This document shows, in pieces, positions 1 to 9,279 of a stretch of 64,000 nucleotides of DNA; the stretch's first letter is position 1; every line of letters starts with the position of its first letter. A program made the translations under genes and the position numbers. The notes under the pieces were generated by a model, which saw only the letters and a list, made by a program, of their open reading frames with translations, was not told the DNA's origin and did no database searches. This DNA is from DASUPK01 sp963833375 (lineage in GTDB: Bacteria; Actinomycetota; Thermoleophilia; Solirubrobacterales; 70-9). The stretch lies in contig CAWHXR010000010.1 of assembly GCA_963833375.1 (NCBI GenBank), positions 434,001-498,000 of the forward strand, written 5' to 3'.

Positions 1-28
1 CACGTGCTGCGGTCTCGGGCGTGGCCAT
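1..28 (-). CDS. 5' end of a gene running off the left edge
   Basis: Directly after the TAG of the Rieske gene, with no gap, an ATG opens a frame that leaves the window after nine codons (MATPETAAR). The abutting stop and start imply co-transcription with the Rieske gene. Nine residues do not identify a family. SufB and SufD are missing from the nearby Suf genes and Rieske ferredoxins often sit beside sufD, so one of them is a reasonable guess, but nothing in these bases shows it. Confidence 0.4.
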
Positions 29-361
29 CTAGGAAACCTCCAGCCTTACGGTGTCGTCCTCGATCGTCACCGGATAGGTGGTGACGGGTTGGTAGGCGGG
101 GAGGGTCTTGGGTCGACCGGACGTGATGTCGAATATAGACCCGTGGCGCGGACACTCCACGGTACAGGCGTCGGCGTCGAAGGGGCCCTCGGCGAGCGGG
201 CCGTCGTCGTGCGAGCAGCGGTCCTCGATCGCGTAAAGGGTGCCGGCGCAGTTGAAGACGCCGATCTTGGCGCCGTCGGGCGCCTCGACCAGCTTCATCT
301 CCCCGCTGGGCAAGTCGCCCGCGGCGCAGACGTCCATCCGTTGCTTAGTGCCTTCAGTCAC
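29..361 (-). CDS. Rieske [2Fe-2S] ferredoxin-like protein
   Basis: A 110-residue single-domain Rieske protein. The two cluster-binding boxes are visible: CSHDDGPLAEG near residue 48 (Cys-x-His) and CPRHGSIFD near residue 70 (Cys-x2-His). It has no signal peptide or membrane helix, so it is probably a cytosolic electron carrier like the ferredoxin components of ring-hydroxylating systems or the Rieske proteins found in actinobacterial suf operons. The GTG start at 361 is preceded by TAGGAATAAC, a fair ribosome binding site. It lies 109 bp after the GMC oxidoreductase and abuts the next gene at the window edge. Its redox partner is not evident. Confidence 0.85.
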   Translation of the reverse strand: MTEGTKQRMDVCAAGDLPSGEMKLVEAPDGAKIGVFNCAGTLYAIEDRCSHDDGPLAEGPFDADACTVECPRHGSIFDITSGRPKTLPAYQPVTTYPVTIEDDTVRLEVS

Positions 362-470
362 GTTATTCCTACTCTCGGGGTCGGATTTTAGCGGTTGGCA
401 CCATGGTGCTGTCGCCGGTGACGGCTACTCGAGGCCCGCGACCCTGCGCGGCGTGCCCCGGGTGGAGCGG

Positions 471-2849
471 CTACTCGACGCCCCCCGCCGCGTAGTCGGC
501 GAGGGCCATGACGGTGAGCTGCGGGTTGACGGTGACCGAGGACGGGAAGACGCTCGCGTCGCAGACGTAGACGTTCTCCATGCCGTGGACGCGGAAGCGC
601 TCGTCGACGACGCCCTTTGCGGGATCCTTGCTGACGGCGTTCCCTCCCTGAGGGTGGGAGGTGTGCAGCCCGATGTCGGTGTTGTCCCGGACGAGCTCGT
701 CGAGCTCGTCTACCTGCTCGAGGGAGGAGTAGGAGGTGGAGCGGAAGGTCATCGGCATCACCCGCTGGGCCCCGCTCGCGAAGTGGATCCGCGCCGCCAG
801 CTTCGTCCCCTTGATCATCAGCTTCAGATCGGCTTCGGTGGGTTCGTACTCCAGCTTCATGCCGCCCCCGAAGAGCCCGGGACGCACGCGTGCGTTGCTC
901 TGGGATCCCACCACCACGCCGATGCAGCTCAAGTGCGTGTAGCGGCGCATGTTGCGGAAATGGTCCGAGAACCAGCCCGGCATCAGGAGCGCCTGGGCTC
1001 CAACCGGGTTGAACCAGGATTCGAGGATGAGCTGGTCCTCTCCGGCCGGCCTGTACCCATGGGTGATCTGGAGGCCGTCGTACGAGTTGAGCTGCTCGTC
1101 GAACTCGGCCGTGAGCGCCGCGCCCACGTTGAACGACACGTTCCTGCCGACGAGCCGCCCGCCCACGCCGCTGCGCTGCAGTAGGAGGCTCGATGCGAGC
1201 GCTCCCCCCGAGACGACGATGGTGTTGGCCGCGACCCGCAGCGAGCGGCCGTCGGAGAGGCTGCAGTCGATCGCGGTCGCGCGCGGTCCCCTCGTCTCGA
1301 TCCACTCGGCGAGGCATTCGCTGAAGATCCGCACGGAGCCGGGGAAGTCGCGCTGGGCCCGCGGCAGGATGTTGTCGAGCGCCGAGAGCTTCTTGCCGTA
1401 GGCACAGCCGATGTTGCAGTAGCCCGAGCCGAGGCAGTCCTTGATGTTGGCGTCGACGACGCCGCCGTCGCCGTCGAGGCCCAGCTCCCTGATGCCCTCC
1501 GCCATCTTGTCGCCGCCGGCCTCGAGGTGCTTATTGTCCTCCTGGCCGTAGACGGGCAGCCACTTGCGGAGCCGCTTGAAGGACTTGAGGAACCGCTGCT
1601 CGTCGAGCCCCGCGTCGAGGCCCTCCGGATTGTTCCAGCGCTGCAGGGTGTGCGGCGGGATGTCGTAACAGACCGCGTTGTTGACCACGGTGCTGCCGCC
1701 GACGCATTTCCCCTGCAGCACCTGGAAGCGGGCGTCCGTCGACATCTGCATGCCGCCGTCGGAGTAGAGGTTCGAGAACTGCACGCGCTCGTCCTCGGTG
1801 AAGTCCCGCGGGTCGACGTGCTTGCCGCCCTCGAGCAGGACCACCTCACGTCCCCGCTCCGCCAGCCTGTACGCCAGCACCGCCCCGGCGGCGCCGCTGC
1901 CGACGATCGCGACGTCGGCGGTGATCCGGTCGGCGTCCACCTCATTCGGCTCGCTGACGTCCAACGTCGCCAACTTGCCGACGTTCTTCATCGCCTTGGG
2001 GTAGCGCTTGCGCTTGGAGAACGGCACGTACCCCGTCGAGCCCGCCGTGCGCGGATCGGGGTAGTAGCCGATGATCGTCATCTGCTGGGCGCCGGTGAGG
2101 ATCGACTGGGAGAACTTCCGGAGCCGGTTCGGGAGCCGGCGCTCGACCACGTCCGCGACGAAGCAGCGCTCGATGAACGCCAGCCTGCGATCCGGCGACA
2201 TCATCGCGAAGGGCGGGCGCAGGCGGAAGAGGGGATAGATCGAGAGGATCGAGAAGGTGGCGCCGGCCTTCCACTTGTCGTGTGCGCTGAACGAGTAGAG
2301 GTAGTCGTCGATGCCGGCCGCCACCTCCTCCGGCGTCAGCGCTTCGTCGTGCCCGATCACGAGCACCTCGGCCATCGCCATCGCGGTGGTGTGCTGGTGA
2401 GGCCAGAGGTACTTGAGGCCGAAGCGCGCCTTGGCCGCGGAGTGGTAGAGCCAGAAGAGGATCACCACGACGAGGCTCGCCGCGGCCACCCAGATCAGCA
2501 GCTGCAGGGTGGCGCTCAGGTTGGTGCCGAGCGGCTCCCCGAAGGTGTGGGCGACGCTGCCGTGGTTTCCGAACGCGAGCATCAGCAGCAGCGACGCCAC
2601 GATCAGCGCGTGGCCGAGCACCACCAGCAGGGTCGCCCAGCCGTTCTGCCGGACGTTGCCTGCCGCGATGAAGCAGAGGACGCAGAAGAGCCCGTCCTTG
2701 GCGAACGAATTGGCGACGAAGGGAAACTCGGCGGAGGCGAAGAGCCCCAGTACCGGGTACAGCAGCGCCTGCGCAAGGAAGAACACCGTGAAGATGCGGA
2801 GCGCCAGCTCGAGTCTTCGCTCGGGGGCTGTCAGCTCCGGAGGCTGCAC
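471..2849 (-). CDS. GMC-family FAD oxidoreductase with N-terminal membrane domain
   Basis: A large flavoenzyme of about 790 residues. Numbering from the upstream GTG at 2903, hydrophobic segments at about 36-56, 70-83, 92-112 and 131-153 predict a four-helix membrane domain. A linker follows, then a Rossmann FAD motif GSGAAG at 335-340 and a C-terminal GMC_oxred_C block (HPQGG, then VCDASVFPSSVTVNPQLT). A CxxxxxxCxxxC-YGKK segment mid-protein resembles that of long-chain alcohol oxidases. Oxidation of a lipophilic alcohol at the membrane is the likely role; the substrate is unknown. The start is uncertain: GTG 2849 follows the SnoaL stop by 8 bp with GGAGG further upstream, while GTG 2903 would overlap that gene. 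Confidence 0.8.
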   Translation of the reverse strand: MQPPELTAPERRLELALRIFTVFFLAQALLYPVLGLFASAEFPFVANSFAKDGLFCVLCFIAAGNVRQNGWATLLVVLGHALIVASLLLMLAFGNHGSVAHTFGEPLGTNLSATLQLLIWVAAASLVVVILFWLYHSAAKARFGLKYLWPHQHTTAMAMAEVLVIGHDEALTPEEVAAGIDDYLYSFSAHDKWKAGATFSILSIYPLFRLRPPFAMMSPDRRLAFIERCFVADVVERRLPNRLRKFSQSILTGAQQMTIIGYYPDPRTAGSTGYVPFSKRKRYPKAMKNVGKLATLDVSEPNEVDADRITADVAIVGSGAAGAVLAYRLAERGREVVLLEGGKHVDPRDFTEDERVQFSNLYSDGGMQMSTDARFQVLQGKCVGGSTVVNNAVCYDIPPHTLQRWNNPEGLDAGLDEQRFLKSFKRLRKWLPVYGQEDNKHLEAGGDKMAEGIRELGLDGDGGVVDANIKDCLGSGYCNIGCAYGKKLSALDNILPRAQRDFPGSVRIFSECLAEWIETRGPRATAIDCSLSDGRSLRVAANTIVVSGGALASSLLLQRSGVGGRLVGRNVSFNVGAALTAEFDEQLNSYDGLQITHGYRPAGEDQLILESWFNPVGAQALLMPGWFSDHFRNMRRYTHLSCIGVVVGSQSNARVRPGLFGGGMKLEYEPTEADLKLMIKGTKLAARIHFASGAQRVMPMTFRSTSYSSLEQVDELDELVRDNTDIGLHTSHPQGGNAVSKDPAKGVVDERFRVHGMENVYVCDASVFPSSVTVNPQLTVMALADYAAGGVE

Positions 2850-2856
2850 GCCGCTG

Positions 2857-3291
2857 CTAGCCCGCCTCCGCAGCCGGATCGGCGGTCTCCGCCGGGCGGC
2901 CACCGCGAACCGAGCTCAGCGCCGCGTCACGGTCGTAGTACTCGCGCACCCGCGTGCACTTGTCGCCGTCGAAGTCGAAGACCTGGATCACGCGGTCGGA
3001 GATCTCGAGCCCGCTGTGCTCACCCCGGCCCTGGCGCCGGGCGACGACCACGACCGCGTTGCCGGCGTCGATCATCTCCTCGACCACGAAGTTGAGCTGG
3101 CCTACGGCGGCGCGCCACTGGGCCCAGTAGTTCTCGACGCCGCCGTATCCCCTGTAGGTGGCCGGGTCCGGATCGTCCGGCGGCGTGACCCACTCGACGT
3201 CCTCGCTCATGTGGTCGAGCACCCACCTCCGGTCGCCTGAGTTCCAGGCGGCGTAACCATTCTGGACGAGCTGTACGAGCTCCGCCGACAT
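2857..3291 (-). CDS. SnoaL-like / NTF2-fold protein
   Basis: A 144-residue protein with the SnoaL/NTF2 pattern: helix-rich start (LVQNGYAAWNSGD), DHMSEDVEWVTPP, a GYGGVENYWAQW segment and a beta-sheet end (VIQVFDFDGDKCTRVREYYD). Such folds serve as isomerases, cyclases or small ligand-binding proteins, so the reaction cannot be named. The ATG at 3291 is chosen because AAGGAGAAGGGGGA lies just upstream; an in-frame extension to 3573 exists but runs antisense into the next gene. It leads a probable operon with the GMC oxidoreductase and Rieske protein. Confidence 0.8.
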   Translation of the reverse strand: MSAELVQLVQNGYAAWNSGDRRWVLDHMSEDVEWVTPPDDPDPATYRGYGGVENYWAQWRAAVGQLNFVVEEMIDAGNAVVVVARRQGRGEHSGLEISDRVIQVFDFDGDKCTRVREYYDRDAALSSVRGGRPAETADPAAEAG

Positions 3292-3367
3292 TCCCCCTTC
3301 TCCTTGGAACGAGTATCCCACCTTGTGCGCCGTTAGGCTGGGCGGGTTCGATTGAAAGGGACTTGGC

Positions 3368-3739
3368 ATGAAGGCGATTTGGAGAATCTCTGTGCCGGTG
3401 GCCGTCGGACTATGCGCAGTCGGGCTGGCCGCTCCCGCCGGCGCCGGGGAGTCGGCCGCCAGCGGAGTGACCCTCAAGGTCGCCGGGGGCCCGCCGTTCC
3501 ACGGGCGGGTGACCAGTAAGAACCCGGCCTGCATCGCGAACCGCAAGGTCCTGCTGCTCGAGGTAGCGCCCAACCGGGCACCGATCGACTACGCCGACAA
3601 CCGGACCAACGGCAAGGGCAAGTGGGTCTTCGGCTCCCAGCTCCAAGGGGCGACCGTCGTTCGGGCGAAGGTGACCCGGTCGACCTCCGCCGGGGTGAGG
3701 TGCGGCTCCGCGCTCTCCCCCGCGAAGCGGATCAGATAG
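3368..3739 (+). CDS. Small secreted protein, function unknown
   Basis: A 123-residue protein with a clear signal peptide (MKAIWRISVPVAVGLCAVGLAAPAGAG, cleavage near residue 26). The mature part is beta-rich and basic, with two cysteines (NPACIANRK and GVRCGS) that could pair. The layout resembles two other small secreted proteins in this window, at 59913 and 62015. A TAGGCT box lies at 3334-3339. The 3' end overlaps the sufU stop by 8 bp in convergent orientation. No enzymatic motif is recognised. Confidence 0.7.
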   Translation: MKAIWRISVPVAVGLCAVGLAAPAGAGESAASGVTLKVAGGPPFHGRVTSKNPACIANRKVLLLEVAPNRAPIDYADNRTNGKGKWVFGSQLQGATVVRAKVTRSTSAGVRCGSALSPAKRIR

Positions 3740-4160
3740 GCGCCGCCTCGGCGGGGTCCCCTCGCTCGCCCTCGTCCTCCCAGTCGGCGGCCTTCCCGAG
3801 GCTGGCCCCCTTGACGACCTTGAGGCCGAGCATCGCGCACTTCATGCGCGTCGCCGAGATGTCGATCCCGAGCAGGTCGAGGACGAAGTCCTTGGGCAGG
3901 GCGAGGATCTCCTCCCGGGTCATCCCCTCGAGCTCGTCGGTGAGCAGCGAGGTGGCCGCCGTCGAGATCGCGCAGCCCTGGCCCTCGAAGGCGACCTCGG
4001 AGACCTTGTCGTCCTCGTCGAGCTTGAGGAAGACGTGCTGCTCGTCACCACAGAACGGATTCGAGTCCTCGAACTCGAGGTCGAAGTCGTCGAGGCGCCC
4101 GAAGTGGTGCGGGCGCTTGTAGTGCTCGAGGATCTGATCTCGGTAGAGCTCGTCCATCAT
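3732..4160 (-). CDS. sufU: SufU-like Fe-S assembly / sulfur-relay protein
   Basis: SufU accepts persulfide sulfur from the cysteine desulfurase SufS and passes it to the SufBCD scaffold. The conserved zinc/sulfur ligands are present: NPFCGD near residue 37 (Cys and Asp), GCAIS near 63 and KCAML near 108. The start LYRDQILEHYKRP is typical. Two adjacent ATG codons (4160, 4157) are possible starts and no clear ribosome binding site precedes them; the upstream bases belong to an interspersed repeat that ends against the start codon. Directly downstream of sufS. Confidence 0.93.
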   Translation of the reverse strand: MMDELYRDQILEHYKRPHHFGRLDDFDLEFEDSNPFCGDEQHVFLKLDEDDKVSEVAFEGQGCAISTAATSLLTDELEGMTREEILALPKDFVLDLLGIDISATRMKCAMLGLKVVKGASLGKAADWEDEGERGDPAEAAPI

Positions 4161-4163
4161 CAA

Positions 4164-4202
4164 ACGGGTCGCTCCTCGGCTTCGCCTACGGAGCGCCCTC
4201 GC
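4164..4202 (-). repeat. Interspersed palindromic repeat, copy 1
   Basis: Read on the minus strand it runs GCGAGGGCGCTCCG, a GGCGAAGCC hairpin, then GAGGAGCGACCCGT, ending two bases from the sufU start codons. It fills the space between sufS and sufU. Five related copies occur near 21.77, 32.59, 43.96, 52.54 and 60.40 kb. Confidence 0.8.
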
Positions 4203-4213
4203 ACATACCGTAG

Positions 4214-5470
4214 CTAGAGCTCGAAGACGCGCCGGGCGTCCAGCAGCCCGTCGACCAGCCGGTCGACCTCCGCGCGTGTGTTGTAGACGGCGAAGCTGGC
4301 ACGGGTCGTCGCCGGAACGCCGAGCCGCTGCATCAGGACCTGGGCGCAGTGGTGGCCGGCGCGCACGGCCACCCCGTGACGGTCGAGGATCTCGGCGACG
4401 TCGTGGGAGTGCATGCCGTCCATGGCGAAGGAGACGATCCCGCCGCGGTCGTCGCCGGCCGGCGGACCGAAGACCGTCAGCTCGGGCACTTCGGCGATCC
4501 GCTCGAGCGCATAGGTGGTCAGCTCAACCTCGGCAGCATGCACCGCCGGGAGCCCGAGCTCCTCGAGCCACCGGATCGCCGCGCCGAAGCCGATCGCCTC
4601 GCCGATCGGAGGGGTCCCGCCCTCGAACTTCGCGGGCAGGTCAGCCCAGGTGATCAGGTCCTTCGTGACCTTGCGGATCATCGAGCCGCCGCCGACGAAG
4701 GGCGGCATCTCCTCGAGCAGCTCGCGGCGGCCGAAGAGCGCGCCGAGCCCCGTGGGGCCGTACATCTTGTGGGCGGTGAGCGCGTAGAAGTCGGCTCCCA
4801 GCTCCGCCATGTCGAGCTCGAGCTTGGGCGCGGCCTGCGCGCCGTCCACGACCAGCAGCGCCCCGGCGTCGTGCGCCATACGGGCGATCTCCGCAATCGG
4901 GTTGATCGTGCCGAGCACGTTCGAGACGTGCGCGACGCAGACGAGCTTCGGCTCCCGCTCGAGGAGCGCGGCGAGCGCGTCGAGGTCGAGCCGGCCCTCG
5001 TCGGTGACCGGCGCCCAGTGCAGGTGGGCACCCTTCTCCTGGGCCGCCTGGTACCAGGGGACCACGTTCGAGTGGTGCTCCATCTCGGTCAACACGATGC
5101 GGTCGCCCTCCGCGAGGTTGGTCCGGGCCCAGGAATAGGCGACCAGGTTGAGCGCCTCGGTCGCGTTGCGCACGAAGATCACCTCGCGGCGGTCGGCGCC
5201 GAGGTGGGAGGCCAGCGTCTGCCTCGCGCCCTCGTACAGCCTGGTCGCCTCCTCCGAGAGGGTGTGGACGCCCCGGTGGACGTTCGCGTTCTGCTCGCGC
5301 CAGTAGCGGTCGAGCGTCTCGATCACCGCGAGCGGTTTCTGGGCGGTGGCCCCGTTGTCGAGGTAGGCGAGTGGCTCGCCGTGGACCTCGCGACCGAGGA
5401 TCGGAAACTCCGCGCGAATCTCCTCTATCGACCGCGCCAGGGCCGGGACGCTTGTCGCCGTCGGCTCCAT
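4214..5470 (-). CDS. sufS: Cysteine desulfurase SufS (group II)
   Basis: A PLP enzyme of 418 residues that removes sulfur from L-cysteine for Fe-S cluster assembly. The Schiff-base lysine is in TAHKMYGP (K235) and the catalytic cysteine in RAGHHCAQ (C375), the short-loop RxGHHCA form of group II desulfurases that need SufU or SufE. EMEHHSN near 130 and DGAQAAP near 209 are further PLP-site signatures. It is separated from sufC by 11 bp and from sufU by a repeat-filled gap of about 50 bp, so all three are probably one transcript. Confidence 0.96.
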   Translation of the reverse strand: MEPTATSVPALARSIEEIRAEFPILGREVHGEPLAYLDNGATAQKPLAVIETLDRYWREQNANVHRGVHTLSEEATRLYEGARQTLASHLGADRREVIFVRNATEALNLVAYSWARTNLAEGDRIVLTEMEHHSNVVPWYQAAQEKGAHLHWAPVTDEGRLDLDALAALLEREPKLVCVAHVSNVLGTINPIAEIARMAHDAGALLVVDGAQAAPKLELDMAELGADFYALTAHKMYGPTGLGALFGRRELLEEMPPFVGGGSMIRKVTKDLITWADLPAKFEGGTPPIGEAIGFGAAIRWLEELGLPAVHAAEVELTTYALERIAEVPELTVFGPPAGDDRGGIVSFAMDGMHSHDVAEILDRHGVAVRAGHHCAQVLMQRLGVPATTRASFAVYNTRAEVDRLVDGLLDARRVFEL

Positions 5471-5481
5471 CGCGAACCCGC

Positions 5482-6252
<771 letters not shown>

Positions 6253-6279
6253 TTCGACTCCTAGATGTATTTGCGTTTG

Positions 6280-6759
6280 CTACGCCGCGGTGACCGCGGC
6301 GGCCTTCGGTGCGGACGCGGCAGTGTGCTGGTCGGAGAACTCCACCAGCTCGGCCAGCGTCGTGCCGGCGAGCGCCTTGGTGACGCCGCCCTGCACCCGG
6401 GTCCAGAGAAGCTTGGTGGCGCAGGCTTCGTCGCCGTCGGCCTCGTGCGAACAGGAGACCTTGCCCTCGGGGTTGGGCTGGAAACACTCCATCGGCGCGA
6501 TCGCGCCCTCGAGCGCCTGGACCACCTCCAGCATCTCGATCTCGTCCGCGGGGCGCCCGAGGCGGTAGCCGCCGTGGGCGCCGCGCTGGCTCTCGACCAG
6601 CCCGGCCTTGCGCAGCTTGGCGACCAGGTGCTCGAGGTAGGAGAGCGGAAGGCGCTCCGACTCGGCGACCGCGCTGAGCGCCACCGGGGCGCCATCCTCC
6701 TGGCGGCCCAGCTCGACCATCAGCCGCACGCCATATTCGGCTCGGGTGGAAAAGAGCAT
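6280..6759 (-). CDS. Rrf2-family Fe-S regulator (SufR/IscR-like)
   Basis: A 159-residue Rrf2 transcription factor. The N-terminal winged helix (STRAEYGVRLMVELGRQ, then LPLSYLEHLVAKLRKAGLVESQRGAHGGYRL) is typical. Three cysteines at 92, 103 and 113 sit in the region where IscR and SufR bind a [2Fe-2S] cluster. As first gene ahead of sufC it probably represses or tunes the suf genes by sensing cluster supply. A TAGGAT box ends nine bases before the ATG and no Shine-Dalgarno is present, so translation may be leaderless. Confidence 0.9.
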   Translation of the reverse strand: MLFSTRAEYGVRLMVELGRQEDGAPVALSAVAESERLPLSYLEHLVAKLRKAGLVESQRGAHGGYRLGRPADEIEMLEVVQALEGAIAPMECFQPNPEGKVSCSHEADGDEACATKLLWTRVQGGVTKALAGTTLAELVEFSDQHTAASAPKAAAVTAA

Positions 6760-6768
6760 CGCCGGTAA

Positions 6769-6774
6769 ATCCTA
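6769..6774 (-). promoter_or_regulatory. -10 box of the suf operon
   Basis: TAGGAT on the minus strand, nine bases before the Rrf2 ATG. The expected transcription start falls within a few bases of the start codon. Confidence 0.55.
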
Positions 6775-6812
6775 GCGGAGTGGTCGGTTATCCCAGGTGC
6801 AAACTTTGGGGG

Positions 6813-7799
6813 GTGGTTCCGGTCATTGGGCTGCTCGGAGATGTGATGCTCGGCCGCGGTGTGGGCGAGCGGATCGCGCACGGGTCGCCGGAGGATGTCT
6901 GGTCGCCGGAGCTTCGGGCCCTCTGCCTCTCCTGCGACCTCGTGATCTGCAACCTCGAATGCTGCATCTCGGAGCGCGGGAGCCAAACCGGGCGAGTCCG
7001 CGGCAAGCCGTTCTTCTTTCGCGGCCCTCCGGCGGCGGTGGAATCCCTACGGGCAATCGGGGTGGCTGCGGCCGGCCTCGCAAACAACCACGCACTCGAC
7101 TTCGAGGAGAGGGCGCTGCTCGACACGCTGGACCTGCTGCGGGAGGCCGGGATCGAGGTCGCCGGGGCCGGAGCCACCCAGGCAGCTGCGCGTCGAGGGG
7201 CCATCGTGAAGACGCCCGGCGCCGTCACGCGCGTTGGCTTGCTCGCGGTCTCCGACCACCCGGGCGAGTACGCAGCGGGACCCGCCGACCCCGGAATCGC
7301 ATATGCAGATCTGGCTCGGGGCCCGTCGAACTGGCTGCTCGAGGAGCTGGAGCGGCTGGGGGCCGAGTGCGATCTCGTGATCGCCTTCCCGCATTGGGGT
7401 CCGAACATGAACCCGTATCCCGCGCGCTGGCAGCGGAAGGTGGCCGCCGAGATGCTGGCGGCGGGTGCGACCCTGGTGGCCGGTCACTCCGCACACGTCT
7501 TCCACGGGGTGGGCTGGGAGAACGCCAACCCGGTGCTCTTCGACCTTGGGGACTCGCTCGACGACTACGCGGTGGATGCCAGACTGCGCAACGACCTCGG
7601 CGTCTTCACCCTTTGGCGACCCGGAGACGCCGAGGTCCCGATTGAGCTGGTTGGCCTGCGTCTCCGCTACTGCCGCACGGGGCTCGCGCACGGTGCCGAT
7701 GCGGAGTGGATCGCGGGCAGGCTCACGGATGCTTGCCGGTCGCTTGGCAGTTCGGTCGAACGGGTGGACGAGCAGAGGTTCCGCATCAGACCCGCGTGA
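6813..7799 (+). CDS. CapA / poly-gamma-glutamate synthesis-type metallophosphatase
   Basis: A CapA-family protein (calcineurin-like metallophosphoesterase fold) of about 328 residues. Visible signatures are LLGDVMLGRG at the start, CDLVICNLEC, AGLANNHALDF, and the distal metal ligands FPHWGPN and AGHSAHVFHG. Related proteins act in capsule or poly-gamma-glutamate synthesis; no capBC genes are nearby, so the substrate is open. The GTG at 6813 sits directly after a GGGGG run; an earlier GTG at 6780 would add 11 residues. Divergent from the suf regulator and overlapping the MarR gene tail-to-tail by 14 bp. Confidence 0.85.
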   Translation: MVPVIGLLGDVMLGRGVGERIAHGSPEDVWSPELRALCLSCDLVICNLECCISERGSQTGRVRGKPFFFRGPPAAVESLRAIGVAAAGLANNHALDFEERALLDTLDLLREAGIEVAGAGATQAAARRGAIVKTPGAVTRVGLLAVSDHPGEYAAGPADPGIAYADLARGPSNWLLEELERLGAECDLVIAFPHWGPNMNPYPARWQRKVAAEMLAAGATLVAGHSAHVFHGVGWENANPVLFDLGDSLDDYAVDARLRNDLGVFTLWRPGDAEVPIELVGLRLRYCRTGLAHGADAEWIAGRLTDACRSLGSSVERVDEQRFRIRPA

Positions 7800-8259
7800 C
7801 GGTCACGCGTGACCGCGCGACGACTCCGCGCAACGCGTCCCTGAACGCCGCGTAGTTGCGGCCCCCGATCGCCGCGGCGTGGCGCGCTTCGATCTCGGCG
7901 ACGATCTCGTCGCCCCGGCGGAGCTGGTCGAGCCCGCGCATGGTCGGGACGATCAGCTTGGCGCGCCGGTCGGCGGGGTCCGGAGCCCGCGCCACGTAGC
8001 CGAGCTCCTCGAGCTCGTCGATCAGGCGACCGACTATCTGCTTGTGCCGGCCGGAGAGGCGCGCCAGCTCTGTCGCGCGGATGCCGTCCTCGTCGAGGTA
8101 GGCCAGCACCGCCCAATGACGCGGATGGAGATCGTCGTAGCCCGCCTCCGCAAGCCGGGCGAAGAGCTCCTCCTGAAGCGAGAAGGTGAGCTGGCTGGCG
8201 AGAACGCCGAGATCCGGATTCCATTGCTGGCGCTCGCTGCGGCGTTTCGTGGTTGTCAC
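7786..8259 (-). CDS. MarR-family transcriptional regulator
   Basis: A 157-residue winged-helix protein. The core ATELARLSGRHKQIVGRLIDELEELGYVARAPDPADRRAKLI holds the recognition helix and the DxRxK wing typical of MarR. Helical ends suggest a dimer. It is divergent from the HtpX-like protease with about 117 bp between the start codons, so that protease gene is a plausible target. The GTG start at 8259 lacks an obvious ribosome binding site. Confidence 0.9.
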   Translation of the reverse strand: MTTTKRRSERQQWNPDLGVLASQLTFSLQEELFARLAEAGYDDLHPRHWAVLAYLDEDGIRATELARLSGRHKQIVGRLIDELEELGYVARAPDPADRRAKLIVPTMRGLDQLRRGDEIVAEIEARHAAAIGGRNYAAFRDALRGVVARSRVTVTRV

Positions 8260-8307
8260 AAGATGAGAAAGTAGCAGGACGTGACGATCCTGGGCTGTGA
8301 CGAACTC

Positions 8308-8337
8308 TTATTGCCCGTTGAGACGGCTCCGTATACT
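8308..8337 (+). promoter_or_regulatory. Promoter of the HtpX-like protease gene
   Basis: TATACT at 8332-8337, a strong -10 match, with TTATTG at 8308-8313 spaced 18 bp upstream as a possible -35. It lies in the gap shared with the divergent marR-type gene, so it may be that regulator's target. Confidence 0.5.
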
Positions 8338-8376
8338 GCTCGCCAAGACCTTTCTCTCCCAAAGGAGATCACCGAG

Positions 8377-9237
8377 ATGACCACCACCAAGCGCTCCAAC
8401 TTCGGCGCGACGATCCGGACGACACTGCTGATGGCCGGGCTCGGCGGACTGCTCGTCGTCATCGGCGCCCTGATCGGAGGGCCCAAGGGTGCCGCGGGCT
8501 TCCTGGTCCTCGCCCTGCTCTTCAACCTCGGCGCCTACTGGTTCAGCGACCGGATCGCGCTCGCCGCCGCCCGCGCCAAGCCCGTCTCCGAGCAGGAGGA
8601 CCCCAGGCTCTATCAGATGGTCCGAGACCTGACCACGCGCGCCGGCCTGCCCATGCCGAAGCTCTACGTGATCCCGCAGGAGCAGCCCAACGCCTTCGCC
8701 ACCGGCCGCAACCCGAATCACTCGGCGGTCGCGGTGACGGCGGGCATCCGCAAGTTGCTCAGCGAGGACGAGCTCCGCGGCGTCCTGGCGCACGAGCTCG
8801 GCCACGTGCGGAACCGCGACATCCTGCTGCAGTCGGTGGCGTCCGCGATCGGCACGGCGATCACCTGGATCGCCTACATGCTGCTGTGGGTCGGCGGTGA
8901 AGACGACTCGCCACTCGGCGCGGTCGCCGCCATCGCGATGGTGCTGCTCGCGCCGCTCGCGGCGGGGATCATCCAGATGGCGATCTCGCGCCAGCGCGAG
9001 TTCTCGGCCGACGCGACGGGTGCCGAGATCTGCGGCAACCCGGAGTCGCTGGCCTCGGCGCTGCTCCGCCTCGAGCAGGGCGCCCAGGCGGTTCCGATGC
9101 AGGTGAACCAGGCGACGGAGCCGCTCTACATCGTCAAGCCGTTCCACGGTGGCGGTTTCGCGGCGCTCTTCTCGACGCACCCCCCGATCGAGGAGCGTGT
9201 CCGCCGGCTCCGTCAGATGCGGCCGTCGATCGGCTAG
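8377..9237 (+). CDS. htpX: HtpX-like membrane zinc metalloprotease (M48)
   Basis: A 286-residue M48 peptidase of membrane quality control. Two N-terminal hydrophobic segments, the catalytic AHELGH box (VLAHELGHVRNRD), two further hydrophobic stretches and the third zinc ligand in REFSADATGAE follow in the family's order, ending in STHPPIEERVRRL. The active site is expected on the cytoplasmic side. The ATG at 8377 is favoured over an in-frame start at 8281 by AAAGGAGATC upstream. Divergent from a MarR regulator. Confidence 0.92.
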   Translation: MTTTKRSNFGATIRTTLLMAGLGGLLVVIGALIGGPKGAAGFLVLALLFNLGAYWFSDRIALAAARAKPVSEQEDPRLYQMVRDLTTRAGLPMPKLYVIPQEQPNAFATGRNPNHSAVAVTAGIRKLLSEDELRGVLAHELGHVRNRDILLQSVASAIGTAITWIAYMLLWVGGEDDSPLGAVAAIAMVLLAPLAAGIIQMAISRQREFSADATGAEICGNPESLASALLRLEQGAQAVPMQVNQATEPLYIVKPFHGGGFAALFSTHPPIEERVRRLRQMRPSIG

Positions 9238-9279
9238 ACGCGAATCCGCAGAGTCCGGCCAGCCCGCAGAGCCGTCGGG

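Noticed and set aside
240..3095. Long plus-strand open frames antisense to the GMC gene
   Set aside because: In 70 % GC DNA the antisense frames of real genes stay open; these show Arg/Gly/Ala-rich, motif-free products.
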